This document shows, piece after piece, positions 15,501-22,555 of a stretch of 27,905 bases of DNA (positions within the stretch are counted from its first letter, which is position 1; each line of letters starts with the position of its first letter). The position numbers were made by a program, and so were the translations under genes. The stretch is from Euryarchaeota archaeon UBA549 (GTDB lineage: Archaea; Thermoplasmatota; Poseidoniia; Poseidoniales; Poseidoniaceae): positions 1 through 27,905 of the forward strand of contig DAGF01000118.1 in NCBI GenBank assembly GCA_002495645.1, given 5' to 3'. The notes beneath the pieces were generated by a model. It was not told the DNA's origin, did no database searches, and saw only the letters and a list, made by a program, of their open reading frames with translations.

Positions 15501-16670
15501 CTATTCCCCGTCCTTTTCTTCAAACACCATGGAGGCTGAATTGATGCAATACCGTTCACCACCGTAGGCAGCCGGTCCGTCGTCGAATACATGGCCAAGG
15601 TGGGCATCGCATGAGCTGCATCGTACTTCAACCCGGTGCATGCCGTGAGAGTGGTCCTCAATCCGTAGAATATTGGCCTCGGCGTGTTCAGTATGGAAGG
15701 ATGGCCATCCACACCCGGAGTCGAATTTCATGGTCGAAGTAAACAAGAGGGTTGAACAGCAAATGCATCGGTACTCGCCCGGCCTCTTCTCATTCCAATA
15801 TTCACCGGTGAAGGCCCGTTCTGTTCCTGCTTGTCGAGTCACATAATACTGGAGGTCAGTTAACCGCTCTTTGTATTCCTCGTCTTTGTGGATGCGTTCA
15901 ATTTCCAATGCGTCTTTGAGAACCTCGTCCCACGGTTTGGTGTACTCAACAGGATCCCTTCTTCCAATGGCGTTGAAGGCCAGAATTCGCTCAACATCCG
16001 AACCTGTCGCGCCATCCGAACGTCCGTCTGCATCGGGTTGATAGGATGTTAACGTCCGGCGAAAGACTTCATCGAAATCCAAGCCGAGGGAGTCGATGGC
16101 CTGTTCGGCGTCTCTTAGGATGCTGGTTTTGTCCATCTTGAGATAGGGGAGCGTAAAGGAAACACGTTCGCTGTCCCAATTGCCGATGGCGAAGGCGTGC
16201 TCAAGCGCACGGTAAAACTCGGGTCTGCAATCTGGGTAAATGGCGTGGTCACCACTGTGGACTCCCAACACCACTTCAACCTGTGATTCCTTCTCATTGG
16301 CGATAGAAAGTGCTGTTCCATAGAGCAGCGATGAGAACAAAGCGTTTCTGTTAGGGACAACGGTTGCTTTCATGTTGTCTTCTTCGTAATGACCTCGCGG
16401 AACTTCATCACCCGTCTGGAGTAAGTGGCTGTCAAACAGTGCCGTTGCAGATGTCAGGTCCGCGATATGATGTCGAACCTCGATGTTGTGCTCGCTAAGG
16501 TAGGCGATCAGAGATGAAGCACGGTCAATCTCAAGCACATGCTTTTGTCCGTAATCAAACGAAATGGCTGTGACCTCGTAGCCTTTACTGAGCAGATGAA
16601 GCAACAGGGATGTCGAGTCCATGCCACCACTTAGTGCCATGACAGCGGTGTTCTTGGTTGGATTTGTCAT
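15501..16670 (-). CDS. queC: QueC (preQ0 synthase) fused to MsrB (methionine-R-sulfoxide reductase)
   Basis: A 389-residue fusion. Residues 1-245 are QueC, which uses ATP and ammonia to turn 7-carboxy-7-deazaguanine into preQ0. The PP-loop SGGMDS is at 14-19, VPNRNALFSSLLYG near 105, and YPDCRPEF at 145-152. The normal zinc site (SCY, then CGxCxxCxxR) reads TSYQP...DGATGSDVER, so the four cysteines are replaced by Ser209, Asp219, Thr222 and Asp225. Residues about 265-386 are a full MsrB. They include zinc pairs CICC (302-305) and CSSC (351-354), recycling Cys320 in SGCGWPSF and catalytic Cys375 in RYCINSAS. The ATG overlaps the queE stop as ATGA, which fixes the start; an upstream ATG at 16712 would sit inside queE. 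There is no frameshift or stop between the domains. Confidence 0.93.
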   Translation of the reverse strand: MTNPTKNTAVMALSGGMDSTSLLLHLLSKGYEVTAISFDYGQKHVLEIDRASSLIAYLSEHNIEVRHHIADLTSATALFDSHLLQTGDEVPRGHYEEDNMKATVVPNRNALFSSLLYGTALSIANEKESQVEVVLGVHSGDHAIYPDCRPEFYRALEHAFAIGNWDSERVSFTLPYLKMDKTSILRDAEQAIDSLGLDFDEVFRRTLTSYQPDADGRSDGATGSDVERILAFNAIGRRDPVEYTKPWDEVLKDALEIERIHKDEEYKERLTDLQYYVTRQAGTERAFTGEYWNEKRPGEYRCICCSTLLFTSTMKFDSGCGWPSFHTEHAEANILRIEDHSHGMHRVEVRCSSCDAHLGHVFDDGPAAYGGERYCINSASMVFEEKDGE

Positions 16671-17326
16671 AGAATACCCATCCATTTGTGTGTTTGAAGA
16701 GAAAGCCTCCACACGGGATTCTCTTTGACAACCCTCTCAGTGAGAGCAAATGAACGCCCGTTTTTCTCTACACTTTCGTGTTCATCATAACAGGGCTGAA
16801 GGAAGAGATGGTCAAAGCCCGTTTTCAATTCGTCATACATGGTGAGTGGCTGGCCCACGTAGACGCATTTGAGTTCATCTCCAGTGCGTTGTTTGATGGC
16901 AACCTTCGGGTACATCTGGTCTTTGGGTGATATGCAAATCCAATCAAGCAATCCCTCGGGGATTTCAACGGTTCCGTTGGACTCCACCGAAAGATGGTAA
17001 CCTCGTCGCTTTAACGTGCGGGCGAGGGGCCACAAATCATTGAGCATAGGTTCTCCACCTGTAAAGATAACGTTCTTACAATCAAATTTGAGGACTTCAC
17101 CAAGGATGTCAATCACCGACATTTCCCGGTAGGTGTCGAAGTCAGTGTCGCACCATTCACAGCGCAGATTGCATCTGCCAAATCTGATAAAAACATGAGG
17201 GATGCCACTTCTGTAACCTTCGCCTTGGACCGAATGGAAAATTTCGACGATGTTGTAGGTCGCAGCAAGGTCTGCTGGTGCATCCACCGTAGCCTCACCA
17301 GCCCGTCCACACGAATCGTCCAGCAT
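16667..17326 (-). CDS. queE: QueE, 7-carboxy-7-deazaguanine synthase (radical SAM)
   Basis: Rearranges 6-carboxytetrahydropterin to 7-carboxy-7-deazaguanine, the third step to preQ0. The 219-residue protein has the radical-SAM cluster motif CNLRCEWC (Cys52, Cys56, Cys59), the FHSVQGEG start, FTGGEPMLN for SAM binding, an SPKD segment and the closing LSLQTHKWMGI typical of QueE. The first 25 residues are an unconserved extension; ATG 17326 has GAGGC seven bases upstream, overlapping the folE stop. The queE stop shares ATGA with queC::msrB. Confidence 0.95.
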   Translation of the reverse strand: MLDDSCGRAGEATVDAPADLAATYNIVEIFHSVQGEGYRSGIPHVFIRFGRCNLRCEWCDTDFDTYREMSVIDILGEVLKFDCKNVIFTGGEPMLNDLWPLARTLKRRGYHLSVESNGTVEIPEGLLDWICISPKDQMYPKVAIKQRTGDELKCVYVGQPLTMYDELKTGFDHLFLQPCYDEHESVEKNGRSFALTERVVKENPVWRLSLQTHKWMGIL

Positions 17327-17335
17327 TCTTGTGCC

Positions 17336-17911
17336 TCAGAGGTTTGGTTGTTGAATCAGTTGCATGAGTTCTGCTCGAGCCTCTGGTCGGTCAAAGAACA
17401 CTCCCCGCATGGCCGAAGTTGTCATGATAGCCTGTTGTTTTGCGACCCCCCTGCATTGCATGCATCCATGGGCTGCTTCAATGATAACAGCTGCTCCGAG
17501 GGGCTGAAGTTCCCTTACGAGGTCGTCCGCGATGCCCTGCGTGATTCTTTCTTGGTTTTGCAGGCGCCGTGCATGCAATTCAAGAATTCTCGCGAGTTTG
17601 CTGATGCCCACGATCCGGTCGACTGGGATGTACCCAACATGGGCTCGGCCACGAAACGGTTGCAGATGATGTTCACACGTTGAGGTGAACTCAATATTAC
17701 GCAGCAAAACAATCCCGTCGTAGCCTTCCGCATTGAAGGTGGCTTGTAGCAGGTCGCTGGCATTCATGTTGTACCCTGCAAAAATTTCATCCCACGATTC
17801 TATCACACGCTTAGGTGTGTCGAGGAGGCCTTCTCGTGAAACCGCTTCCGGACCTTCCAAGTAGGCCAGTAAGGTTCGTACAGCCTCGTGCGCTTCTTCT
17901 TTTGTGGTCAT
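17336..17911 (-). CDS. folE: GTP cyclohydrolase I (type IA)
   Basis: Opens GTP to 7,8-dihydroneopterin triphosphate, the first step to preQ0 and also to folates. The 191-residue protein has the zinc and active-site set of FolE: Cys79 and His82 in STCEHHLQPF, and Cys150 in HGCMQCRGV. The core GYIPVDRIVGISKLARI is also present. Many archaea use an unrelated type IB or MptA enzyme here, so this bacterial/eukaryotic-type FolE suggests transfer or replacement. ATG 17911 follows GGAGAGATATTCA, and it overlaps the stop of the upstream regulator gene as ATGA, so it is probably coupled to it. Confidence 0.96.
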   Translation of the reverse strand: MTTKEEAHEAVRTLLAYLEGPEAVSREGLLDTPKRVIESWDEIFAGYNMNASDLLQATFNAEGYDGIVLLRNIEFTSTCEHHLQPFRGRAHVGYIPVDRIVGISKLARILELHARRLQNQERITQGIADDLVRELQPLGAAVIIEAAHGCMQCRGVAKQQAIMTTSAMRGVFFDRPEARAELMQLIQQPNL

Positions 17912-18081
17912 TGAATATCTCTCCTGCCGTGCATCAGATCAATGGAATCCAACTGGTCGAGTAATTTCCTGCAAGCTGTGCGAATGGCATCTGCAAGACT
18001 GACGAATTTCTTTTCATCCCCCACGTGAATTCTCAAATCATTGACCAGTTCCTGTGGCATGTCTAAGGACACCTTCGGCAT
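17908..18081 (-). CDS. Ribbon-helix-helix (CopG-type) small DNA-binding protein
   Basis: A 57-residue frame, easy to overlook. It begins MPKVSLDMPQELVNDL, an N-terminal beta strand with alternating residues, then two helices around VSLADAIRTACRKLLDQL, the classic RHH layout (strand, helix, turn with Ser, helix). RHH proteins bind DNA as dimers through the strand. Its TGA overlaps the folE ATG (ATGA), so it is the first gene of the preQ0 operon. It may regulate the operon and its own promoter, although direct regulation is only inferred. The start is supported by a TATA element about 24 bases upstream, which implies a leaderless transcript. The C-terminus ends LMHGRRDIQ. Confidence 0.85.
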   Translation of the reverse strand: MPKVSLDMPQELVNDLRIHVGDEKKFVSLADAIRTACRKLLDQLDSIDLMHGRRDIQ

Positions 18082-18091
18082 GGTTGATGCT

Positions 18092-18116
18092 CAAGATTCT
18101 CATATATGTATTCTTG
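18092..18116 (-). promoter_or_regulatory. TATA promoter and candidate operator for the RHH-preQ0 operon
   Basis: The palindromic CATATATG (18101-18108) is centred about 24 bases before the RHH ATG, fitting an archaeal TATA box for a leaderless message. It is bracketed by an inverted repeat CAAGA (18092-18096) and TCTTG (18112-18116). Read on the minus strand, two AGAAT direct repeats also flank the box. A small DNA-binding protein encoded immediately downstream makes this a reasonable autoregulatory operator, but binding is untested. Confidence 0.5.
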
Positions 18117-18222
18117 CAGTATTACTTGGCTATTCCAATCATCACAGAATGGCCCGCTAAACAGAGAACACCATCGCCACGTTAGGCCAATGTTCAAAGG
18201 ATACCTCGGGGGATTGGTCCCC

Positions 18223-19722
18223 ATGCAGACAAGTGCTGTTCCACGCCCGTTGGCGTTGCTCCATGAAATTCGCTCTGTCGTGGGAGAGATTGCTACACCC
18301 GGTCTTTCTGATGACGAGATTCTCTCCTTTTTGGAATCTGATAAATCACTCGAGCGGGCCATTGACGAAGCCTATGCGAGGCACCAAGAAATGGCCGATG
18401 AATATGCTGAACTCTACGTAGGGTCTGACGAGACGACCCTCATCACAGAACTCCAAGGAGGGTTTGTGAATTTCTACAACCCTGCAACTGTTAACCCCTA
18501 TGTTGCTCTCGCCGCACGAGGCCCTTGGATCATCACATCCCATGGCGCTGTTGTCCACGACAACGGTGGTTACGGCATGCTTGGAGCGGGCCATGGGCCC
18601 GACCAGGTCATTGAATCCATGTCGGACAATTGGGTGATGGCCAACGTCATGACTGCTTCCTTTTCCCAGAAGCGTCTTGATGAGCGTCTGCGAAAGGAAT
18701 TGGGACATACCCGTGGTTCGTGCCCATTTGAAAAATTCATCTGCATGAATAGCGGCTCTGAATCGGTCACTGTCAGCCTGCGAATAGCTGATGTCAATGC
18801 GAATCTCATGACGCAACCCGGTGGAAAACACGAGGGCAAGACCATCAAAATGATGGCGGTTGAACAAGGATTCCACGGTCGGACGGACCGTCCAGCACAA
18901 ATGTCGCACTCATGCAAAGGGAAGTACGATAAGCACCTGGCCAGTTTTCAAAACCGAGACAACCTCATTCTTGTGCCTGCAAACGATGTTGAAGCGCTGG
19001 AACAAGCGTTTAACGATGCGGCAGCCAACAATGTCTTCATTGAACTGATGGCCATTGAACCCGTTCAAGGCGAGGGTAATCCCGGTCAGTGTGTATCTCG
19101 GGAATTTTACGACGCTGCTCGAAGACTCACACTTGAGCACGATAGCATGCTCTTGGTCGATTCCATTCAAGCAGGTATTCGCGGGCAAGGCACCTTGTCC
19201 GTGGTGGATTACGAAGGCTTCGCCGATTGTGAGGCGCCGGACCTTGAGACCTGGTCGAAAGCAATGAACGCCGGCCAATATCCACTCTCAGTCCTTGGCA
19301 TGAACAAACGCGCTTCAGAAATGTATGTGACCGGGATTTACGGAAACACGATGACAACCAACCCCCGAGCATTGGAGACCGCTGTTGCTGTCCTCGATGC
19401 CATCACACCAGAATTGAGAACAAATATTCGGGAGCGCGGTGTCGAGTTTGTTGAGAAGTTCACGAAATTGCAACAAGAATTTCCCCATGTGATCACGAAG
19501 GTTCAGGGAACGGGCTTGTTGTGCAGTGCTGAACTGGAACCGACACAATTCCCCGTCGTCGGGATGGAGGCTGTTGAGCCATGGTGCCGACGACGAGGCT
19601 TGGGTGTGATTCACGGTGGAGAAAACGCTCTCCGATTCACCCCGCACTTCAACATCACATCAAAGGAAATTGACCTCATTGTTGACATTGTTCGCCAGGC
19701 GCTTATCGCCTTTGGAGCCTAG
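18223..19722 (+). CDS. Class III PLP-dependent aminotransferase
   Basis: A 499-residue enzyme of the acetylornithine/GABA/lysine aminotransferase fold, longer than the usual 400-450 because of an N-terminal extension of roughly 90 residues. Visible features are MNSGSESVTVSLRIAD (PLP phosphate-binding region), MLLVDSIQAGIRGQG with the cofactor-binding aspartate, and the Schiff-base lysine Lys346 in WSKAMNAGQYPL. A late ENALRFTPHFN substrate-carboxylate region closes the fold. The substrate is not predictable; the motifs diverge from the named subfamilies. I prefer ATG 18223 (GGGGGATTGGTCCCC before it); ATG 18190 is an alternative. The gene is divergent from the preQ0 operon, and its stop TAG shares the CTAG palindrome with the convergent ABC permease stop. 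Confidence 0.85.
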   Translation: MQTSAVPRPLALLHEIRSVVGEIATPGLSDDEILSFLESDKSLERAIDEAYARHQEMADEYAELYVGSDETTLITELQGGFVNFYNPATVNPYVALAARGPWIITSHGAVVHDNGGYGMLGAGHGPDQVIESMSDNWVMANVMTASFSQKRLDERLRKELGHTRGSCPFEKFICMNSGSESVTVSLRIADVNANLMTQPGGKHEGKTIKMMAVEQGFHGRTDRPAQMSHSCKGKYDKHLASFQNRDNLILVPANDVEALEQAFNDAAANNVFIELMAIEPVQGEGNPGQCVSREFYDAARRLTLEHDSMLLVDSIQAGIRGQGTLSVVDYEGFADCEAPDLETWSKAMNAGQYPLSVLGMNKRASEMYVTGIYGNTMTTNPRALETAVAVLDAITPELRTNIRERGVEFVEKFTKLQQEFPHVITKVQGTGLLCSAELEPTQFPVVGMEAVEPWCRRRGLGVIHGGENALRFTPHFNITSKEIDLIVDIVRQALIAFGA

Positions 19723-20936
19723 GATAGACTCGTCACGATGTCTTCTCTGTTGAACTGACGTGCTGCGTAATAGGCAGCTCCCAATGCATAAAGCGTTGAG
19801 GACACCAACCAAACGAGGATGTGGCCGTAAACGATTCTGTTCATCAACAGCTCTCGCAAGGCCAACAACACGTTGACGACGGGAATGGCAAACCAGAAGG
19901 CCTCAATCCCATCAAGATTGATGACTTGTGTAAACAGCGCCGGGAACAGGATGATGAGAACAGCAGGGCCGAGGATTGAACCCGCTTCCTTTACGCTATG
20001 GGAGCGCATGGCCAATGCAAGTTCAAACGCCACCACCATGATGGCAAATAACAGGACGGCCAAGCAGAGAAGCAGAAGAGCCGTCAACGAAACGCTCGGC
20101 GCCGAAATGATATCGGACGTGGCCAAATAACCAATGGCAAAGAGCAACCCAGCAACTTGCAACAAAACACCGACGCCCGTGATGGTCGCAACCGCCAACC
20201 ACTTGCCTAACAGCAACTCCATACGTGTACAGGGAAGACCAAGCAAAGCCTCCAGTGTCCCTCGCTCCCGTTCGCCGGCCGTCATGTCAATCGAAGGCTG
20301 GATTGCAGAAGAAAAAGTCCAGACAGACAACACCAGAGGTATGAACAACGACAACGCCATGCCCGCTTGTTCACCTTGTGTAGCCACATCGCTTTGAGAT
20401 ACATCACCGTCCCATTGAAGCGGGTCCAGCGTCTGTTCAGGGTCAAGTCCAGCCGCTTCAATTCGCTGAACTGTTTCGTTTTGTTCCCAGCCAGCAAGGA
20501 CATCAAAAGTACGAGTCCTCGCTTCCAAACTTTGTTCGGATGTTGATAGATACAACACGGCGTATTCCAAGATACTCTCGTTCATTCGGAGTCGGAGAAT
20601 CGCATCCACGCTTCCATCTCTCAATCGCTCCTCATCGCCTTGCGGTGCTGAAAGCACCTCTAACACCGGCAAGGGCTCGTATGTGATGTTGAGCGTGGAA
20701 TTGTTGAGCAGCAAGCCCATATCAGCAGGAATGTCATCGCCTTGGACAACAACGTCAACCACGAGGGCATCCAGTTCTGCTGCCTCTGAGGCGAGGAGAA
20801 GCGGGAAGAGAATGAACAGCAAGGGAAACATGAGAAGTGGAATGATCAAAATAGCGAGAATGGTACGCCAGTCACGCACAAATTCCACCAGTTCCTTCTT
20901 GGCAATGGCTCGTACGCGAACGCTGGATTTACTCAT
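19719..20936 (-). CDS. ABC-2 type permease, NatB-like
   Basis: A 405-residue membrane subunit of an exporter. The first helix (TILAILIIPLLMFPLLFILF) is followed by a ~170-residue outer domain with no repeats. A cluster of about five helices ends the protein. The cytoplasmic motif TAGERERGTLEALLGLPCTR, about two-thirds through, is the NatB/ABC-2 signature that docks with the ATPase. ATG 20936 (MSKSSVRVRAIAKKELVEF) overlaps the end of the ATPase gene by 8 bases, so the pair is coupled; longer in-frame starts would run far into that gene. The sodium-export role of NatB homologues is known, but the cargo here is unknown. Confidence 0.88.
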   Translation of the reverse strand: MSKSSVRVRAIAKKELVEFVRDWRTILAILIIPLLMFPLLFILFPLLLASEAAELDALVVDVVVQGDDIPADMGLLLNNSTLNITYEPLPVLEVLSAPQGDEERLRDGSVDAILRLRMNESILEYAVLYLSTSEQSLEARTRTFDVLAGWEQNETVQRIEAAGLDPEQTLDPLQWDGDVSQSDVATQGEQAGMALSLFIPLVLSVWTFSSAIQPSIDMTAGERERGTLEALLGLPCTRMELLLGKWLAVATITGVGVLLQVAGLLFAIGYLATSDIISAPSVSLTALLLLCLAVLLFAIMVVAFELALAMRSHSVKEAGSILGPAVLIILFPALFTQVINLDGIEAFWFAIPVVNVLLALRELLMNRIVYGHILVWLVSSTLYALGAAYYAARQFNREDIVTSLS

Positions 20937-21753
20937 CCTCGCCCACCTCCTCCGGTGTCTTTGGCGTGAACAATCCGCGCCACCATGATGACCACTTGGA
21001 AAGGGGCTTGTCATCTTCTTTACGTGGACGCGCGACATCTGCGGTGAGCGCCACATAGGCCTCCTCGAGATGACCCGTTTGGGTTTGTTCAAGCAATTCT
21101 TGAGGTGTGCCGTCTGCACGTACCTGTCCGTTGTGAATGATTACAATTCGATTGCATACGCGTTCTGCTTCCGCAAGTTGATGAGTGGAGTAAATCACGG
21201 TCCCACCTTCTTGGCCAAGTTGACGTACGAGTTCCCTCACAGTTCTTGCACTCGTTACATCGAGGCCGGCTGTTGGCTCATCGAGCAAAAGTACACGAGG
21301 TGCATGGACGAGTGCTCGTAACAAAGCCGTTTTTTGGCGCATCCCTCGTGAAAATCCCTTGGTGTGCCTCCCCAGCACATCAGCCATGCCCAGATGCTGA
21401 GCGAAATACATGGTTCGTCTCCACGCCTCATCATCGGGAATTCCGTGGATTCTTGCGTGATACCGAATGTTCTCCCAAGCAGTTAACCGTGCGTACAGAC
21501 CTGTGTTTTCAGGAACAACGCCAAGTTGTTCCCTACCATGCTCAACCTGTGTCCCATCGGCCAACAAAACATCCCCTTCAGTAGGCCGGTACACGCCTGA
21601 AAGGAGACGAAGCAATGTTGTCTTTCCAGCTCCGTTCGAGCCAACAAGGCCGATAATTTCACCTTCGTGAATGTCAAGGTCAACAGTTTCCAACGCAACA
21701 ACATCACCGAAGCGCTTCGAAGCACTCCGAACGGAGAGCAATGTGGGCCCCAT
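20929..21753 (-). CDS. ABC transporter ATPase, NatA-like
   Basis: A 274-residue nucleotide-binding subunit. Walker A is GSNGAGKTT, the signature loop is FSRGMRQK, Walker B is RVLLLDEPTAGLD, and the H-loop is STHQL. The last ~45 residues are a charged, Trp-containing tail. ATG 21753 (MGPTLLSVRSASKRFG) lies 7 bases after the stop of the small upstream gene; GTG 21771 is possible. It powers the adjacent permease as an exporter of unknown cargo. Confidence 0.93.
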   Translation of the reverse strand: MGPTLLSVRSASKRFGDVVALETVDLDIHEGEIIGLVGSNGAGKTTLLRLLSGVYRPTEGDVLLADGTQVEHGREQLGVVPENTGLYARLTAWENIRYHARIHGIPDDEAWRRTMYFAQHLGMADVLGRHTKGFSRGMRQKTALLRALVHAPRVLLLDEPTAGLDVTSARTVRELVRQLGQEGGTVIYSTHQLAEAERVCNRIVIIHNGQVRADGTPQELLEQTQTGHLEEAYVALTADVARPRKEDDKPLSKWSSWWRGLFTPKTPEEVGEDE

Positions 21754-21760
21754 GGGCGAC

Positions 21761-22069
21761 TCAACTCGCACGACCTGATTCTACAGCCCAGTTAAGGCCT
21801 GGGTGCTTTGTTTCAATTCGGTTTGCTCGGTGGAGTGTTGAGCGAAGATGCTCTTGAATTTCCGTTTGTGGAACGCCCATGTCAATCATGTTGGCCACCA
21901 ATTCAATGGCTCCCTGAATTGCACCGGCGTCAAGGTATGCCTCATTGGAAATCGTTCGTTGAACACGAAGTTGTTCCAGACGTCCAGCGAGGTAATGGAC
22001 TTCGCCCTTCAAACTCGGGGCATCAATGTGTGGCAGGGCGAGCAATTGGTCAATGCAGGTCCTCATCAT
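21761..22069 (-). CDS. Unknown small helical protein
   Basis: No family is recognised. The protein has 102 residues, mostly helical, beginning MMRTCIDQLLALPHIDAPSL and ending in a Lys/His/Pro segment. Heptad-like leucines in LAGRLEQLRVQRTI suggest pairing. It has no membrane segment and no catalytic-looking motif. There is no ribosome site before ATG 22069, but TATAAT (22090-22095) is about 24 bases upstream, so a leaderless message is likely; TTG 22084 is a less likely start. It is followed after 7 bases by the ABC exporter genes and may share their transcript. Confidence 0.65.
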   Translation of the reverse strand: MMRTCIDQLLALPHIDAPSLKGEVHYLAGRLEQLRVQRTISNEAYLDAGAIQGAIELVANMIDMGVPQTEIQEHLRSTLHRANRIETKHPGLNWAVESGRAS

Positions 22070-22086
22070 ACGAAAGAAGTTCAAGG

Positions 22087-22097
22087 CCGATTATAGG
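22087..22097 (-). promoter_or_regulatory. TATA box for the small gene and ABC exporter
   Basis: Read on minus, CCTATAATCGG, with the TATAAT core at 22090-22095 about 24 bases before ATG 22069 and no Shine-Dalgarno between. The spacing matches two other promoters in this window and implies transcription starting at or next to the ATG. Confidence 0.5.
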
Positions 22098-22114
22098 TGT
22101 TGGCATTGGCATTC

Positions 22115-22546
22115 TTATGACCGTTGGCTCAATTCAACGAGGACGCCCCCTGTTGAACTGGGATGAACAAAGGCGATCATCTTGCCACCTGCACCTAACC
22201 GTGGTGCTTCATCAATCAGTCGTACACCATTTTCAGCAAGGTGTGCCAAGAGTCCTGTAAGATCACCAACGGAGAAACATATTTGCTGAACACCTGGCCC
22301 TCTCTTGGAAAGAAACTTCCCAATCGGTGTGTCCTCACCAGTTGGCTCGAGCAACTCAATTTTCGCTACTGGCGCTTCCTCATTATGCGAGGATGTCGAA
22401 AAGAACCGAGTGGTGACGCCTTGGTCTTCAACGGTTTCATCGTGGTCACCCTGAGTAAGGCCAATCAATCGCCAAAATGAACTGTTCTCATCAAGGTGTT
22501 TTGCTGCTATTCCAATGTGGTCAATGTAGATGGGGCCATAACTCAT
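22115..22546 (-). CDS. mce: Methylmalonyl-CoA epimerase
   Basis: A 143-residue VOC-fold enzyme that interconverts (S)- and (R)-methylmalonyl-CoA so that the mutase can act. The opening IDHIGIAAKHLDE carries metal-ligand His10, KIELLEPTGEDTPIGKFL is the substrate loop, and the end has GGKMIAFVHPSSTGGVLVEL with Glu138. The usual HH pair in the GxHHI motif is QQ here (GVQQICF, residues 87-88), so one metal ligand would be Gln instead of His. ATG 22546 has GAGGTG overlapping the mutase stop, with 9 bases between the genes. Operon order supports the call strongly. Confidence 0.9.
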   Translation of the reverse strand: MSYGPIYIDHIGIAAKHLDENSSFWRLIGLTQGDHDETVEDQGVTTRFFSTSSHNEEAPVAKIELLEPTGEDTPIGKFLSKRGPGVQQICFSVGDLTGLLAHLAENGVRLIDEAPRLGAGGKMIAFVHPSSTGGVLVELSQRS

Positions 22547-22555
22547 ACAAACACC

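Noticed and set aside
15501..16670. QueC as part of a Qat-type antiphage defence cluster
   Set aside because: The neighbours are the normal preQ0 pathway enzymes, with no ATPase, QatB-like or nuclease gene.
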